A stretch of 64,000 bases of DNA, from the NCBI GenBank assembly GCA_958296045.1, contig CATQHT010000002.1:1-64000 (forward strand). The letters run 5' to 3'. A model generated the notes under the pieces. It worked only from the letters and a program-made list of their open reading frames with translations. It ran no database searches and was not told the origin of the DNA. The position numbers were made by a program, and so were the translations under genes. This DNA is from Rhodothermales bacterium (GTDB taxonomy: Bacteria > Bacteroidota > Rhodothermia > Rhodothermales > Bin80). Below, piece after piece: positions 44,663 through 54,423 of the stretch; position 1 is the stretch's first letter, and every line of letters starts with the position of its first letter.

Positions 44663-45943
44663 TTACCGCTGCGCATCGGTCGTGCCAGGTGGTGTGGATG
44701 CAGGTTGCAGACGATACAGATGTTCTCCCGCATTGGACACAAACAGCGTGTCCTGACGCATGCGCCAGGCGTTAAGATCTATCCTGTTGGGGTCCCGGTA
44801 TCTGAGCCCCAGGCGCTCGCAGGTTTGTCGAGGAATGCGACTGGCCAGCGACAGGCGGATCCTCGGTCGTTCGGTGGTGCCATCAAAGGTGGCATCGCCA
44901 CGAACATGCACGGAATGGGCCAAAACAGCCCACGGATAGTGCTTGAATCGGTTCCACTGTTTGACGTAGTAGGCGCTGCCGTGATAGCCGACCTGTTCCA
45001 GCATGGCACCATGCGTATAGGATAGGCTTTCAATGTGCGGAGCGTACAGGACCAGCTCACCGCCATCGGCGATCACCGCTTCGAGCTTGTACATGCCTTT
45101 GGCTCCGGTCCATAAGTCTTCGTACATCGCCGGGATGCATGCTAACGCACGCTTGTAGGGTTGCGCTACCCACGTGACATGCAGTTGGCCAGAAAGGCTG
45201 GCTGCGTTTGCCCATGCCACTTGGGGTGCACCAACGAACAGGCCGCGCAGCTTACCCTGGTGCACCACCAGGCTCGCGCACAGCTTCCGGTTCGGGATGT
45301 GCTGAGTCGCACGATCTATCAGAGCCCGAACGACGGTATTGCGCCGGCCAATGATGGCGCGGCTCGAAGACAGCGCCCCAAGCCAGTGCGTGACATGGAT
45401 CATCTCAGGGCCGCTGATGCCAGGGAAAAAGTACTTGTTACCACCGGAAAAGCCAGCCACCTCGTGCGGGTATGTGGGTCCGCAGATCAGTAGTAAGTCA
45501 TATTCCTGCACCATACGGTTGATGGTGACAGGTACCGCCATCGCCATCCGCCCATCCGTGATGGCCTGCACCTCCTCGCTTGTTATGGTACCCAGCGTGA
45601 TTAGCTGGTCCTTCTGGTCCCACCGGTGGTTGTACAGGCCTACCTTTCGGTATCGTGTGGTGCGCTCTTCGGTGCTGATGCCGACCAGCCTGTTCCGTGC
45701 CGCTTCGCTCATAAGGGGGTGGGTGCCGAGCGCCACGAGGAAGTCAAGCCTTCGGGTGTTCGGCAGGAGCAGCTCTGTCAGCACCCGAAAAAACAGCGGC
45801 ACGGGTGCCGTCCGTGTGGCATCGGGTATGATGACCAGCACGCGCTCGGCATCTGGGGCCAAAAAGGCCAAGGCTTCTTGCAGGATCGCGCGGACCTCGC
45901 CTTCGGCGATCTGTCTGTCTGGGCTGCCATATCCGAAGATCAT
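44663..45943 (-). CDS. LarA-family nickel-pincer racemase/epimerase
   Basis: A 426-residue DUF2088/LarA-type protein. Residues that build the active site in lactate racemase have clear counterparts: H106 (LYNHRW), H160 (TYPHEVAG), K170 (SGGNKYFFPG, the lysine that carries the pincer cofactor) and H186 (HVTHW). The spacings 160-170-186 equal the 174-184-200 of the Lactobacillus enzyme. LarA homologues racemise or epimerise alpha-hydroxyacids using the nickel pincer nucleotide. The cofactor genes larB/C/E are not in this window. Neighbouring lactonase and hydroxyacid dehydrogenase suggest a sugar-acid substrate. A divergent promoter with the sulfatase must lie in 45944-46043. Confidence 0.88.
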   Translation of the reverse strand: MIFGYGSPDRQIAEGEVRAILQEALAFLAPDAERVLVIIPDATRTAPVPLFFRVLTELLLPNTRRLDFLVALGTHPLMSEAARNRLVGISTEERTTRYRKVGLYNHRWDQKDQLITLGTITSEEVQAITDGRMAMAVPVTINRMVQEYDLLLICGPTYPHEVAGFSGGNKYFFPGISGPEMIHVTHWLGALSSSRAIIGRRNTVVRALIDRATQHIPNRKLCASLVVHQGKLRGLFVGAPQVAWANAASLSGQLHVTWVAQPYKRALACIPAMYEDLWTGAKGMYKLEAVIADGGELVLYAPHIESLSYTHGAMLEQVGYHGSAYYVKQWNRFKHYPWAVLAHSVHVRGDATFDGTTERPRIRLSLASRIPRQTCERLGLRYRDPNRIDLNAWRMRQDTLFVSNAGEHLYRLQPASTPPGTTDAQR

Positions 45944-46043
45944 GCCAAAGGGGGATCCATGAAGCCAGTGAGCTATGCAAACATGTGTGGGCCTCCTGGG
46001 GATCCGGCTCAGATGGCACCGTGCGGCGGCCTATATTCGCGGG

Positions 46044-47600
46044 ATGCGACGCGTGCTTCTATTGGTGGGGACTATCGGAGTGGCCGGACTCCTCGTGCTC
46101 TTCCTTTCTGGCTGCGGGCAGGAGCCGGTGGGGCGGCCCAACGTCGTCATCATCATGGCGGACGACCTGGGATATTCGGATATTGGCGCCTACGGCGGCG
46201 AGATACAAACGCCGAACCTAGATGCACTAGCAGCGGGTGGTTTACGCTTCCGGCAGTTCTACAACTCTGGGCGTTGTTGTCCCACCAGAGCCTCGCTGCT
46301 AACAGGTCGGTATCCACACGCCGCAGGCATGGGTGGCATGGTCAGCGCTGCCGGTCGCACGCTGCAGCCGGGCCCCTACCAGGGTTACCTAGACGAAAAG
46401 GTGCCTACCATCGCGGAATTGCTGCGCGCCTCGGGCTATAAGACGTACATGTCCGGTAAGTGGCATGTGGGTGAGCGGCCCCAGCACTGGCCGCGGCGAC
46501 GCGGCTTTGACCGGTATTTTGGTCTAATCAGCGGAGCGAGCAGCTATTATGAGTTGATACGAGACCAGCCGCGGGTGCGGACCATGGCGCTAGATGACAC
46601 CCCGTGGACGCCACCAGAGGAAGGATTCTACATGACGGATGCCTTCTCCGAATACGCGGTGGAGTTTTTGCGCGACCATGACGCTGCGGAGGCATCGGCA
46701 CCCTTCTTTCTTTATCTGGCTTATACGGCGCCGCATTGGCCTCTGCATGCCCCACCGGAGGATATCGCCAAGTACCGGGACCGATACCATATTGGATGGG
46801 ATTCGCTGCGCGCTGAGCGTCACCAGCGCATGACCCGGATGGGATTGATTAACGATCGCTATGTGTTGCCGCCGCGGCCTGCAGGGCTGAGCGCATGGGA
46901 GGAGGCTGACGGCCAGGAGGACTGGGCGTTGCGGATGGCCGTCTACGCGGCCATGGTGGATCGCATGGACCAGGGTATCGGCAGCGTGATGGACCAGCTC
47001 CGCGCGATGGAAGCCATAGACAACACGTTTGTCGTCTTTCTTTCTGACAACGGAGGCTGCGCGGAGAGCGTCGTCTCCCGACGGCTCCATGATCCTTCGA
47101 GCGCCGTGGGCGAGCGCGGGTCATACGTGGCGTATCAAGAGGGCTGGGCTATGGCGTCTAACACTCCATTTCGGCTCTATAAGCAGTGGGTCCACGAGGG
47201 AGGCATTCTGACGCCATTTGTCGCGCACTGGCCGCAAGGCATTGGAGCCGGCGGACGTATTATAGACGGTCCGGGCCATGTGATGGATCTTTTGCCCACG
47301 ATACAGGAGCTTTCCGGCAGTGCCGAGCCAGTCGCAGACGGAATCAGTCTGGTGCCAGCATTGACGAAGGCGCGCACTGCGCCGACAGGACGGACGCTAT
47401 ACTGGGAACACATCGGTAACCGGGCGGTGCGCAGGGGTGACTGGAAGCTCGTTGCGGATCGGCGCGATGGCCAATGGGAGCTGTACAACCTGGATACGGA
47501 CCCGGTGGAGCTCAATGACCTTGTTGCCAGCCACCCCGATGTGGCTCAAGAGATGGCGGCGCTATGGCAGGCGTGGGCGGACGAGGTGGGGGTACGCTGA
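46044..47600 (+). CDS. Lipoprotein sulfatase (arylsulfatase family)
   Basis: About 518 residues from ATG 46044, chosen because a lipoprotein signal begins there (lipobox LSGC, Cys24); the frame continues upstream to 45975 without one. Sulfatase motifs: N-terminal metal aspartates in IIMADDLGYSD (D40, D41) and the formylglycine motif C-x-P-x-R as C78-C-P-T-R82 within 'CCPTRASLLTGRYPH'. VFLSDNGG supplies further metal ligands. It needs a formylglycine-generating enzyme, not seen here. Anchored outside the inner membrane it would desulfate sugars or aryl sulfates before the exported sugar enzymes act. Confidence 0.93.
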   Translation: MRRVLLLVGTIGVAGLLVLFLSGCGQEPVGRPNVVIIMADDLGYSDIGAYGGEIQTPNLDALAAGGLRFRQFYNSGRCCPTRASLLTGRYPHAAGMGGMVSAAGRTLQPGPYQGYLDEKVPTIAELLRASGYKTYMSGKWHVGERPQHWPRRRGFDRYFGLISGASSYYELIRDQPRVRTMALDDTPWTPPEEGFYMTDAFSEYAVEFLRDHDAAEASAPFFLYLAYTAPHWPLHAPPEDIAKYRDRYHIGWDSLRAERHQRMTRMGLINDRYVLPPRPAGLSAWEEADGQEDWALRMAVYAAMVDRMDQGIGSVMDQLRAMEAIDNTFVVFLSDNGGCAESVVSRRLHDPSSAVGERGSYVAYQEGWAMASNTPFRLYKQWVHEGGILTPFVAHWPQGIGAGGRIIDGPGHVMDLLPTIQELSGSAEPVADGISLVPALTKARTAPTGRTLYWEHIGNRAVRRGDWKLVADRRDGQWELYNLDTDPVELNDLVASHPDVAQEMAALWQAWADEVGVR

Positions 47601-47663
47601 TCCAAGCCAATGATCCAATGGTGGCCACGGTACACGAAAATGACCGACTAAACAATTCAGTCT

Positions 47664-48863
47664 ATGAACTATCGACTCCAGCTGGTACGCATCCTGCTGC
47701 CCGCCTTGTTGCTGAGCACTCCGCTTCGTGCACAGGATGCCAGCCAATATGCGCGTATAGACAGCGTGATAACGTCACTGGTGACAGAGCAGGCGGTAGC
47801 TGGCGTGAAGGCGCTCCTGTGGCAGCAGGGCGAGGTCATTTATTCTCATTCAGAGGGTTTCCAGGATTTGGCGGCCAAAGTGCCGATCACGGATTCTACG
47901 CTGTTTAGGATTTACTCCATGACCAAGCCGGTCACGAGCGTGGCGGCGCTGATGCTGGTGGAAGACGGCGTGCTGGCGCTGCAGGATCCGGTTGCCAATT
48001 TCATACCCGCGTTTGGTGGCACTGAGCTCTATGATCGTGACGCTCCAGATCGTCGCGTACCATCGCCAAGGGAGATCACGATTTTCCACCTGTTGACGCA
48101 TACGGCGGGCCTGACGTATGGGCTATTCAGCAATACCGCGGTGGATTCACTGTACTGGGCCCACCAAGTCTGGTCACCGGGAACGCTGGATGAGTTTGCA
48201 GACCGCATTGCTGGTATCCCGCTCCTCTATGCGCCAGGCACGGACTGGCATTACAGTGTGGCTACGGACATCCTGGGACGGGTGATTGAGGTAGTGTCGG
48301 GTCAGCCGCTCAGCCAGTTCTTTAGCGAGCGCATCTTGGAGCCACTGAAGATGCACGACACGGCATTCAGTGTGCCTAAGGAGCGTATAGGTCGGCTTAG
48401 CATGCTTTACAGTCCCTGTTCCGATGGTGCATTAGCGGCGGTCGATGGGGGCCCAGACAGCGACTTTGCCGCTCCGGTGGAGCGCATGTCTGGAGGTGGA
48501 GGCCTGGTATCTACCCCCGAGGACTATCTGAGCTTTGCGCGGATGCTGCTCAATGGGGGCTCGCTCGATGGTGTCACGCTTCTGCAGCCGACCACGGTGG
48601 CTCTCATGACGCAGGACCACCTGGAGTCCGGCCCCGACGCAGCCTGGGGTTTTGGGCTGGGGTTTGAGGTCATTCTGGACCCGGAAGGCTTGGGCGATCC
48701 GGGCGTGGCTGGCACCTACGGATGGAGTGGCGCGGCGAACACGTTCTTCTTTATCGACCCGCAGTCCGAGCTTATCGGCCTGTTCTTCGTCCAGCGTCGC
48801 CCCTTCGACAAGAACCGTTTTCTACACCCGTTCAAGGAAGCTGTCTACGAATCGCTACGGTAG
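47664..48863 (+). CDS. Secreted serine hydrolase, beta-lactamase class C family
   Basis: A 399-residue exported enzyme with signal peptide (about 1-23, ending LRAQ). The catalytic S-x-x-K is S85-M-T-K88 (FRIYSMTKPVTS), the tyrosine motif is YSV in 'DWHYSVATDILGRVIE', and a glycine-rich SGGGGLVSTPEDY segment precedes the C-terminal part with 'GTYGWSGAANTFFFIDP'. This is the esterase/EstB-like group rather than a classical AmpC: the third KTG motif is replaced by a WSG-type segment. It follows the sulfatase by 63 bases and may be a deacylase acting on the same extracellular substrates. Confidence 0.9.
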   Translation: MNYRLQLVRILLPALLLSTPLRAQDASQYARIDSVITSLVTEQAVAGVKALLWQQGEVIYSHSEGFQDLAAKVPITDSTLFRIYSMTKPVTSVAALMLVEDGVLALQDPVANFIPAFGGTELYDRDAPDRRVPSPREITIFHLLTHTAGLTYGLFSNTAVDSLYWAHQVWSPGTLDEFADRIAGIPLLYAPGTDWHYSVATDILGRVIEVVSGQPLSQFFSERILEPLKMHDTAFSVPKERIGRLSMLYSPCSDGALAAVDGGPDSDFAAPVERMSGGGGLVSTPEDYLSFARMLLNGGSLDGVTLLQPTTVALMTQDHLESGPDAAWGFGLGFEVILDPEGLGDPGVAGTYGWSGAANTFFFIDPQSELIGLFFVQRRPFDKNRFLHPFKEAVYESLR

Positions 48864-48951
48864 CGCCGCAGCATTCGAATCCAACAGCACCAGCAGGAAT
48901 GCGCGACGTGTCCTCTATAGCGCGGGTTGCGCGCTACCGAAGAGGACTACC

Positions 48952-50094
48952 TTAGACTGTTACCCAGCGTTCGCGCTGTTGGCTTTCAAGGATGGCATCG
49001 CACAGCACGATTTCGTGGGCGCCCTGCGCAAATGTGGGATACAGCTCTTGGCCGGTGGGGTCTCCTGACGCAATAGCGCGATAGAATGCCGTAAAGCACC
49101 CTTTGAAGGCGTCAGGAAAGCCTTCGTTGTGACCGCCAGGGTAGCTCGAATAAGAGCGGGCAAGGTCATTCATGAGTGCTGGATCCCTCAGTAGCACTTC
49201 GCTAGGCTTGTCGCGGTGCCCCAGCCAAAGCTCATTGGGATGTTCGCTGTTCCATGCCAGTGCGCCCTGGGCCGTGGATATCTCGTATTGTAGCATGTTC
49301 TTACGTCCCGCGGTGACCTGCGAAACGAAGAGCATGCCCTGTGCGCCGCCCTTAAACCGAAACAGGATACATCCCGTGTCGTCGGTTTCTACGAGGATCG
49401 CCTCGCGCTCCACTTCGCTCGGCCCAGCGAAGGTTTTCACCTCGCCGACAGGGCGGTGGCGCACTTTGTGTACTGTATGCAGGTCCGCAAAGACACTTTC
49501 TACTTCTAGGCCTGTCACTGAGACGATGAGGTCCATCCAGTGCGTCCCGATGTCCGCCACGGCGCGCAGGGGGCCTCCCTCTTTGACGAGCACGCGCCAG
49601 TTATAGTCCGTGTCGTACAGCAGCCAGTCCTGCACATAGCGCCCTGTGACCGAAAAGATGCGCCCCATGCTCTTCAGGCGTTCGCGAGCATCCAGGTTAA
49701 GCGGGTAGAAGCGGATGTTGTAGCATACGCCGCCATGTAGCCGTGCCTCACGGGCGAGCTCGACCAGCTCATGTGCTCTTAAGGCGGACAGTGCCAGCGG
49801 CTTTTCGCACATGACGTGTTTGCCAGCCAGAAGCGCTTTGCGCGAAAATTCGTAGTGCAGCGTGTTGGGTAGGGCCAAGTGCACCGCGTCGACCTCTGGA
49901 TCCGCCAGCATTGCCTCATAGGAATGGTAGCCGCGCGGCAGCCCTAGACGCTGGGCGGCCGACTCCGAAGCCTCGGGTGTCCGTCCCAGTACGCCCGTTA
50001 TATGAACGCCGATGCGCTTAAGCGCCTCCACATGGACAGGCCCGATAAATCCTGTGCCTGCTACGGCGGCACCGATGCTGCTGAAGTGTTTCAC
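48952..50094 (-). CDS. Gfo/Idh/MocA family oxidoreductase
   Basis: About 380 residues from the GTG at 50094; the open frame extends to 50223 but the Rossmann strand (AAVAGTGFIGPVHVEAL) starts only 13 residues after the GTG. The EKPLAL motif (about 96-101) with the catalytic lysine and the 'GGPLRAVADIGTHWMDL' helix with its histidine mark the family, which oxidises or reduces sugars and cyclitols with NAD(P). The start overlaps the stop of the isomerase gene (GTGA), a coupling often seen between Gfo/Idh/MocA and AP-endonuclease-2 type sugar enzymes. Confidence 0.92.
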   Translation of the reverse strand: MKHFSSIGAAVAGTGFIGPVHVEALKRIGVHITGVLGRTPEASESAAQRLGLPRGYHSYEAMLADPEVDAVHLALPNTLHYEFSRKALLAGKHVMCEKPLALSALRAHELVELAREARLHGGVCYNIRFYPLNLDARERLKSMGRIFSVTGRYVQDWLLYDTDYNWRVLVKEGGPLRAVADIGTHWMDLIVSVTGLEVESVFADLHTVHKVRHRPVGEVKTFAGPSEVEREAILVETDDTGCILFRFKGGAQGMLFVSQVTAGRKNMLQYEISTAQGALAWNSEHPNELWLGHRDKPSEVLLRDPALMNDLARSYSSYPGGHNEGFPDAFKGCFTAFYRAIASGDPTGQELYPTFAQGAHEIVLCDAILESQQRERWVTV

Positions 50095-50984
50095 GGTAGG
50101 GGAGGTTGGGTGTACCAATCGTTTTTGATGCCGCGCAGCCCCATGCCGCGTACACGCTTGCGGTTGGCATTGAACGCTTCCAGCGACGGGTGGGACTCGT
50201 CTTCGTATTCGACCACATACCACTCTATGCCGCCTTCCGACTCGTTAGGCGCAAAGATCTCCTTCCATGGCAGTGTGTCGTCCCCGGTGAAGGGTGCAAA
50301 GGGATGCTCTGCGCCGTGGGCATACGGCTTGACATGCATGGAGCGGATGCGTCCCGCCGTTGTCCTGATGACCGCCGGTACGTCGGCGCCAGCGTTGGCT
50401 GCATTCCCAGTATCAAGCTGCATGATAAAGTCTTCGGGAGTGTTTGCGGCGAGAATATCCCAGATGCTCTGCCCTTACAGGGGTGTGTTAAAGCTGTACT
50501 TGTGGCAGTAGTACCCGGTGTTCATGCCGTGAGGGCGCAGTGCTTCTTGTATGTCAGTCAGCTCTTCAGTTGTGCGCATCAACGTGTCCAGGGGAGCGCG
50601 ACGGTCGTTGCCGATGGCTGGCACGATGAGGCGCGTGTTGCTGAGCTCTCCGTGAAAGTCTATGGACTGCTGCAGCTTATTGCCCAGCAGCAGTTCTATG
50701 CCGACATGTGCACCGCAGGGCGCCAGTCCGCGCCCGCTCGGGAGCCTAGTGACGTCCGCGCCGCTGTAGTAGTACCTGGCAAACTGTACGCCATCATATC
50801 CGAGCGTGGCAGTCTGCTCCCGGGTTCCTTCGAATTCCTGCTCCAGAACGTGGCGGAAGCAGTACACTTGCACGCCTACGGGCACGTTGGACGCAGCAGA
50901 ACGGAGTCCGGTGGCGCCAGTCAGCACAGCTGCGCCCAGAGTGCCGGCTGTGGAAGTCAGGAATTCTCGCTGCGACCAGCGCAT
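50091..50984 (-). pseudogene. Sugar isomerase/epimerase with in-frame nonsense codon
   Basis: A second TIM-barrel sugar isomerase with a Tat-like signal at its N-terminus (MRWSQREFLTSTAGTLGAAV). The frame from 50984 is interrupted by one TAA at 50475-50477 and then continues in the same frame with perfect family similarity ('GQSIWDILAANTPEDF', 'MQLDTGNAANAGADV', 'RSMHVKPYA') to a TGA overlapping the Gfo/Idh/MocA start. A single G-to-T change of a GAA codon would explain it (CTG-TAA-GGG from CTG-GAA-GGG). As sequenced, the product would end after about 170 residues. Recent inactivation, a sequencing error or readthrough are all possible. Confidence 0.85.
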
Positions 50985-51002
50985 CGGTGTGCAAGGGGGC
51001 AT

Positions 51003-51776
51003 CAGCAGTCAGTGTGAACGCAGCGACGTTGGTCGAAGGTAGGAAATCAGCCGAACTTGCCCGGTGTACAGGCGAGTTTCCGTGGCCGTCCTACGCTGCG
51101 GGATGGATCTGCCGACCCGCCGCTGCTACGGGTGGTGGCGGTGCCATGAACGTGCGCCGTGCTTCGGCGGCAGTACGGGGGTGTTTAATAGTTCGCTGTC
51201 AATCAGTATGGAGGTGCTCGTAAGAAGAACTACGCGTAGGTCTGTGGTTCGGGACATCCTACTAACCGGATCTCTGGTCGAATACGAAAAAGGGGCGACA
51301 GATGCACTAAAATCAGCCTTCCAGGACGAAAAGAGGGCGACATCGCCCCGAACTCCATAGACTGCCGATAGGCTGTCAGCCCGAGGGGCAAAGTTGCGCT
51401 AGGCGATTGTGCAGATTGTTGCTGACTGAGTGTGTTGTGGCTCCGATGTTCCAGGAGGGCGTTTCACGTCTGGCTGTAGATAGGGTGGCGTCTTACAACT
51501 CGAGGTGACCCACGCCGTTTCGCGCTTGCCAGGGAACAGGTGCCTGGCATTATGTAGGCAGCGCCAGTTTCTTGGCTGCCCCAATGGGCGAATCATGCGA
51601 TGTGTACGAATAGCAGACACCCACGGCTCGAAACCCACTAGTGACACCGAAACCAATGCCCCCTGCAAGCACCGCATTGGTTTCCGCGAAGGTTCCCCAG
51701 CGTTCCGAGGCCAATCTGGATCCGGGTGCGGTTCATCTAAACGGCGAAGCAGAAGTCACTGCCCTGCAGTGTCCAG
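51003..51776. other. Intergenic region, no supported gene
   Basis: About 770 bases. Several short frames exist on both strands, none with a motif or a family look. It separates the catabolic cluster from the accessory island that begins at 51777. Confidence 0.45.
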
Positions 51777-52592
51777 TCAGTTCAGCTTCACGGTATTCAC
51801 GCCACTTAGACAATCACTCCACCACTGGTCAGGCCAAGTCCGCGGCTGAACGTCCCTCTGCCGATCGATGTAGTACACGTAGACCGTTTCCAGTTGATCC
51901 CCTTGCTTGATTCTATTGCATTCGGACGCAATGGCAGGGCCATCCCCCTGCTTAGTGTAGCTGCTCCAAAGCGCAGTATTTTGGAGCATATCGGAAATCA
52001 TGATAATTGAGGTCAGATGGGAGTCCTGCTCTACCAGGCCAGCCATGGTCTCTACGATCGGTGACTTATCCGCTTCGTCCTGGCTCACCATATCTTGAAA
52101 GATCGTATCCAGCGTTGCTGAGAACTGATCAAACTTCGCCCTTAGAAATCTGGGATTCTCATGCACGGGATTGAATTCCTCACTCCTTTTAGGAACGCAA
52201 AGTGAGTCGGGCGGACTAATGATCTGCCCACCGGCCACTGCTGGTAACAAGAAGAATCGCACCTTCTGGTACCGTGGGGCCTCTTCTCTAGCCCATCTAT
52301 CGATAACTCGAAACGCGGCACTGGTGTCAGCTGCCGGTATGTTATTGGAGGTGTCTATTAGAATCGCGGTGTGCCCGGGAATCACAATGCCCTCGTTCTT
52401 CTGTTGCCGCGACTCTGGGTCTGGACAAAAGGACGGATGCACAAGCTTCAGATTATCTGTATAATGAAGGTAACAACCTACGCGCACAAAAGCCACGATT
52501 AACACTACAATCGCCAAAATCTTTAACCCATCCTCGCTTTTCACCCACCATGATTTCGCGCGCTGATTGATGGTTCGGTTTCCGCCTATCAT
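51777..52592 (-). CDS. Membrane-anchored VWA-like protein of unknown function
   Basis: A 271-residue protein with a short cytoplasmic N-terminus, one transmembrane helix (about 23-40, ILAIVVLIVAFVRVGCYL) and an extracytoplasmic domain. The segment HTAILIDTSNN followed by a helix and 'YQKVRFFLLPA' resembles the first strand, MIDAS loop and second strand of a von Willebrand A fold, and TSIIMISDML the later strand; the DxSxS metal motif is incomplete (DTSNN). I do not recognise a family. It lies downstream of the 570-residue membrane protein on the same strand (118 bases) and the two probably work together. Codon use is more AT-rich than in the flanking cluster, consistent with transfer. Confidence 0.7.
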   Translation of the reverse strand: MIGGNRTINQRAKSWWVKSEDGLKILAIVVLIVAFVRVGCYLHYTDNLKLVHPSFCPDPESRQQKNEGIVIPGHTAILIDTSNNIPAADTSAAFRVIDRWAREEAPRYQKVRFFLLPAVAGGQIISPPDSLCVPKRSEEFNPVHENPRFLRAKFDQFSATLDTIFQDMVSQDEADKSPIVETMAGLVEQDSHLTSIIMISDMLQNTALWSSYTKQGDGPAIASECNRIKQGDQLETVYVYYIDRQRDVQPRTWPDQWWSDCLSGVNTVKLN

Positions 52593-52710
52593 AGCATTAT
52601 CCTTAAGAACGGGTACGCTTCTCTCTGGAGATAGACCGCTAAGGAGGAGGCAAACCGGCTATCCCTCATTGCATCGTGTTTCGAAGGTGCGCTAGACCTC
52701 GCCACCTCTT

Positions 52711-54423
52711 CTAGAAGTTATCCTGCTTCGGTGGCCCTAGAATGAGAGGCTTATACCTTTTCCATACCTCCGTGACTTTTGCAAAGGCAGATTCGAGGCG
52801 ATCGTCAAACTCATCCCGACCTTCCTTCTTCCAGCCTTCGACTGCCTCGGCGGCATCCCGAAGAATTTCCGCATCACTTGTGGGCTTAGTCAGCGGATTT
52901 GGGTATTTCTCCTGGCGATGAGCTGCCACCTGCTCACGATCAATCTTCTCAGGGTAATTGGCATTGTGGGCCGCAACAAATGCGTGCTCCGCGGTGTCTA
53001 CCAAGGCCTGCCAGTTCTGCTCGTTATTAAGCCAGTCAATCTTGGTCTGCACTTCCCGGCGCTCACGGTCAAGCTTCTGATACCATCCAGCAACCTGGTT
53101 GCGCAGCTCATGCGCCAACCTGCGCCCGTAACGCTGGGGCAGTGACATGAACGTATCGAAAATCTGGGACTCGTTGTCTGCGTTGTTGGCCTCCAACTTG
53201 ATTTTGCCCTCAAAGTCCACCTGCGACACACTACCGACCCCCGAACGCTGCAATTCCACATCCTTGGGCTCATCACCTCTCAGCTTCCGCATGAACGTAA
53301 ACCCCTTCACACATCCAGCTGCGCAAACAGCGATACCCACCAAGCAAAATGCCAATGCTTGGAGGTCCCAGTTAATGGGAATCCACGATATCTCTGGAAG
53401 AAAACTACCGGGAGTCGGTCGCACACCAGTGGGATTGGCCGTGATCTCCTCGGCCACACGTCCGTATGCCTCCCTGTGACGACCCATTATCATGTTGAAG
53501 CCCAACATGAGCACAATCCAGCCGCCCCAAGCCGCGTGATACAGACCTCTTTTGGTCTGCCCAATCTTCCGTTGCAGAAACTGGAGCAACGTGCCCAATC
53601 CGATGCCCACTGCACCAACGTTCACGAAGGAGAGCAACAAAGCAAGCATGAAAGCCTCTACCGCGCCACCCTCCAAAGCACTTAGCAGCAGTCCGACATT
53701 CCAGAAGGATTCAAAAACAAGCAAGCATAGAGCGATCAAGATCAGACCCCAAATCTTGGTGGCAGACCCCTTGTCTGACTTCTCTGCAGGTGGAGGGCCA
53801 GCGGGTGCCTCTTCTTCTTTTCGCTCTGTTCCTTTGCCCTCGATTTCCAACTTCAAGAAACTAATTGGGCGTCCCCACTTGCGGCAAATCTCCAGTTTCT
53901 TGAGCTCCTCCTCCGCCTCCGAAACAAGCTGGCTGGGCCCTCTTTGGCGGAGCGAGCCGTGCGGCCCAAGCGGGTCGCTCATCAGGTCGCGGATTCGGAA
54001 AAGCCAGCGGTCCGCAAAGTCCTGAACATCAAGTTGCAGGCCACTCAGAAGGCTAAGGTGTGCTGACTTCCAGCGTCCTTGCCCTTCACGCGCGGCGTCC
54101 TTACCCTTCCTTTTGAGTCGTTCGGGAACGGATGGATCACGTTCCAACCGCACACGCTCCTTACGACGCGAACCGTCTGCGCCATCCTCTGAACCTTCAG
54201 TCTCGATGGTAAAGGCGTCCGATCCCGTGTCAGGGTCGACCCGTCCCCTTTTGCCGTCCCCCGTTTTGTGTGATTCAGAGTATTCCCAAGAGTGGTCACT
54301 ACCGGCGCGCTTTGCCGAATAGACCTCAACGGTGCGTTCACTTACCTCCGCTTCGCCATTCCCCCCAGACGGTTCCCTCACCCTGCTGGAGTCGTGCTCG
54401 TACCTACTGTTTTCCATAACCAC
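52711..54423 (-). CDS. Large membrane protein of unknown function
   Basis: A 570-residue protein. The first 130 residues are charged and low-complexity, probably disordered. Residues 130-195 look helical, and a proline-rich linker (APAGPPPAEK) precedes four or five transmembrane helices between about 222 and 375 (e.g. 'IWGLILIALCLLVFESFWNV'). The C-terminal 190 residues are charged and helical, possibly coiled-coil, and cytoplasmic. I recognise no family. The first gene of a two-gene minus-strand unit with the VWA-like protein, next to a restriction-modification locus, so a defence function is worth testing, but nothing in the sequence proves it. Confidence 0.7.
   Translation of the reverse strand: MVMENSRYEHDSSRVREPSGGNGEAEVSERTVEVYSAKRAGSDHSWEYSESHKTGDGKRGRVDPDTGSDAFTIETEGSEDGADGSRRKERVRLERDPSVPERLKRKGKDAAREGQGRWKSAHLSLLSGLQLDVQDFADRWLFRIRDLMSDPLGPHGSLRQRGPSQLVSEAEEELKKLEICRKWGRPISFLKLEIEGKGTERKEEEAPAGPPPAEKSDKGSATKIWGLILIALCLLVFESFWNVGLLLSALEGGAVEAFMLALLLSFVNVGAVGIGLGTLLQFLQRKIGQTKRGLYHAAWGGWIVLMLGFNMIMGRHREAYGRVAEEITANPTGVRPTPGSFLPEISWIPINWDLQALAFCLVGIAVCAAGCVKGFTFMRKLRGDEPKDVELQRSGVGSVSQVDFEGKIKLEANNADNESQIFDTFMSLPQRYGRRLAHELRNQVAGWYQKLDRERREVQTKIDWLNNEQNWQALVDTAEHAFVAAHNANYPEKIDREQVAAHRQEKYPNPLTKPTSDAEILRDAAEAVEGWKKEGRDEFDDRLESAFAKVTEVWKRYKPLILGPPKQDNF

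Noticed and set aside
50002-51017. Long plus-strand frames over the isomerase pseudogene
   Set aside because: Antisense shadows of the minus-strand isomerase and oxidoreductase genes.
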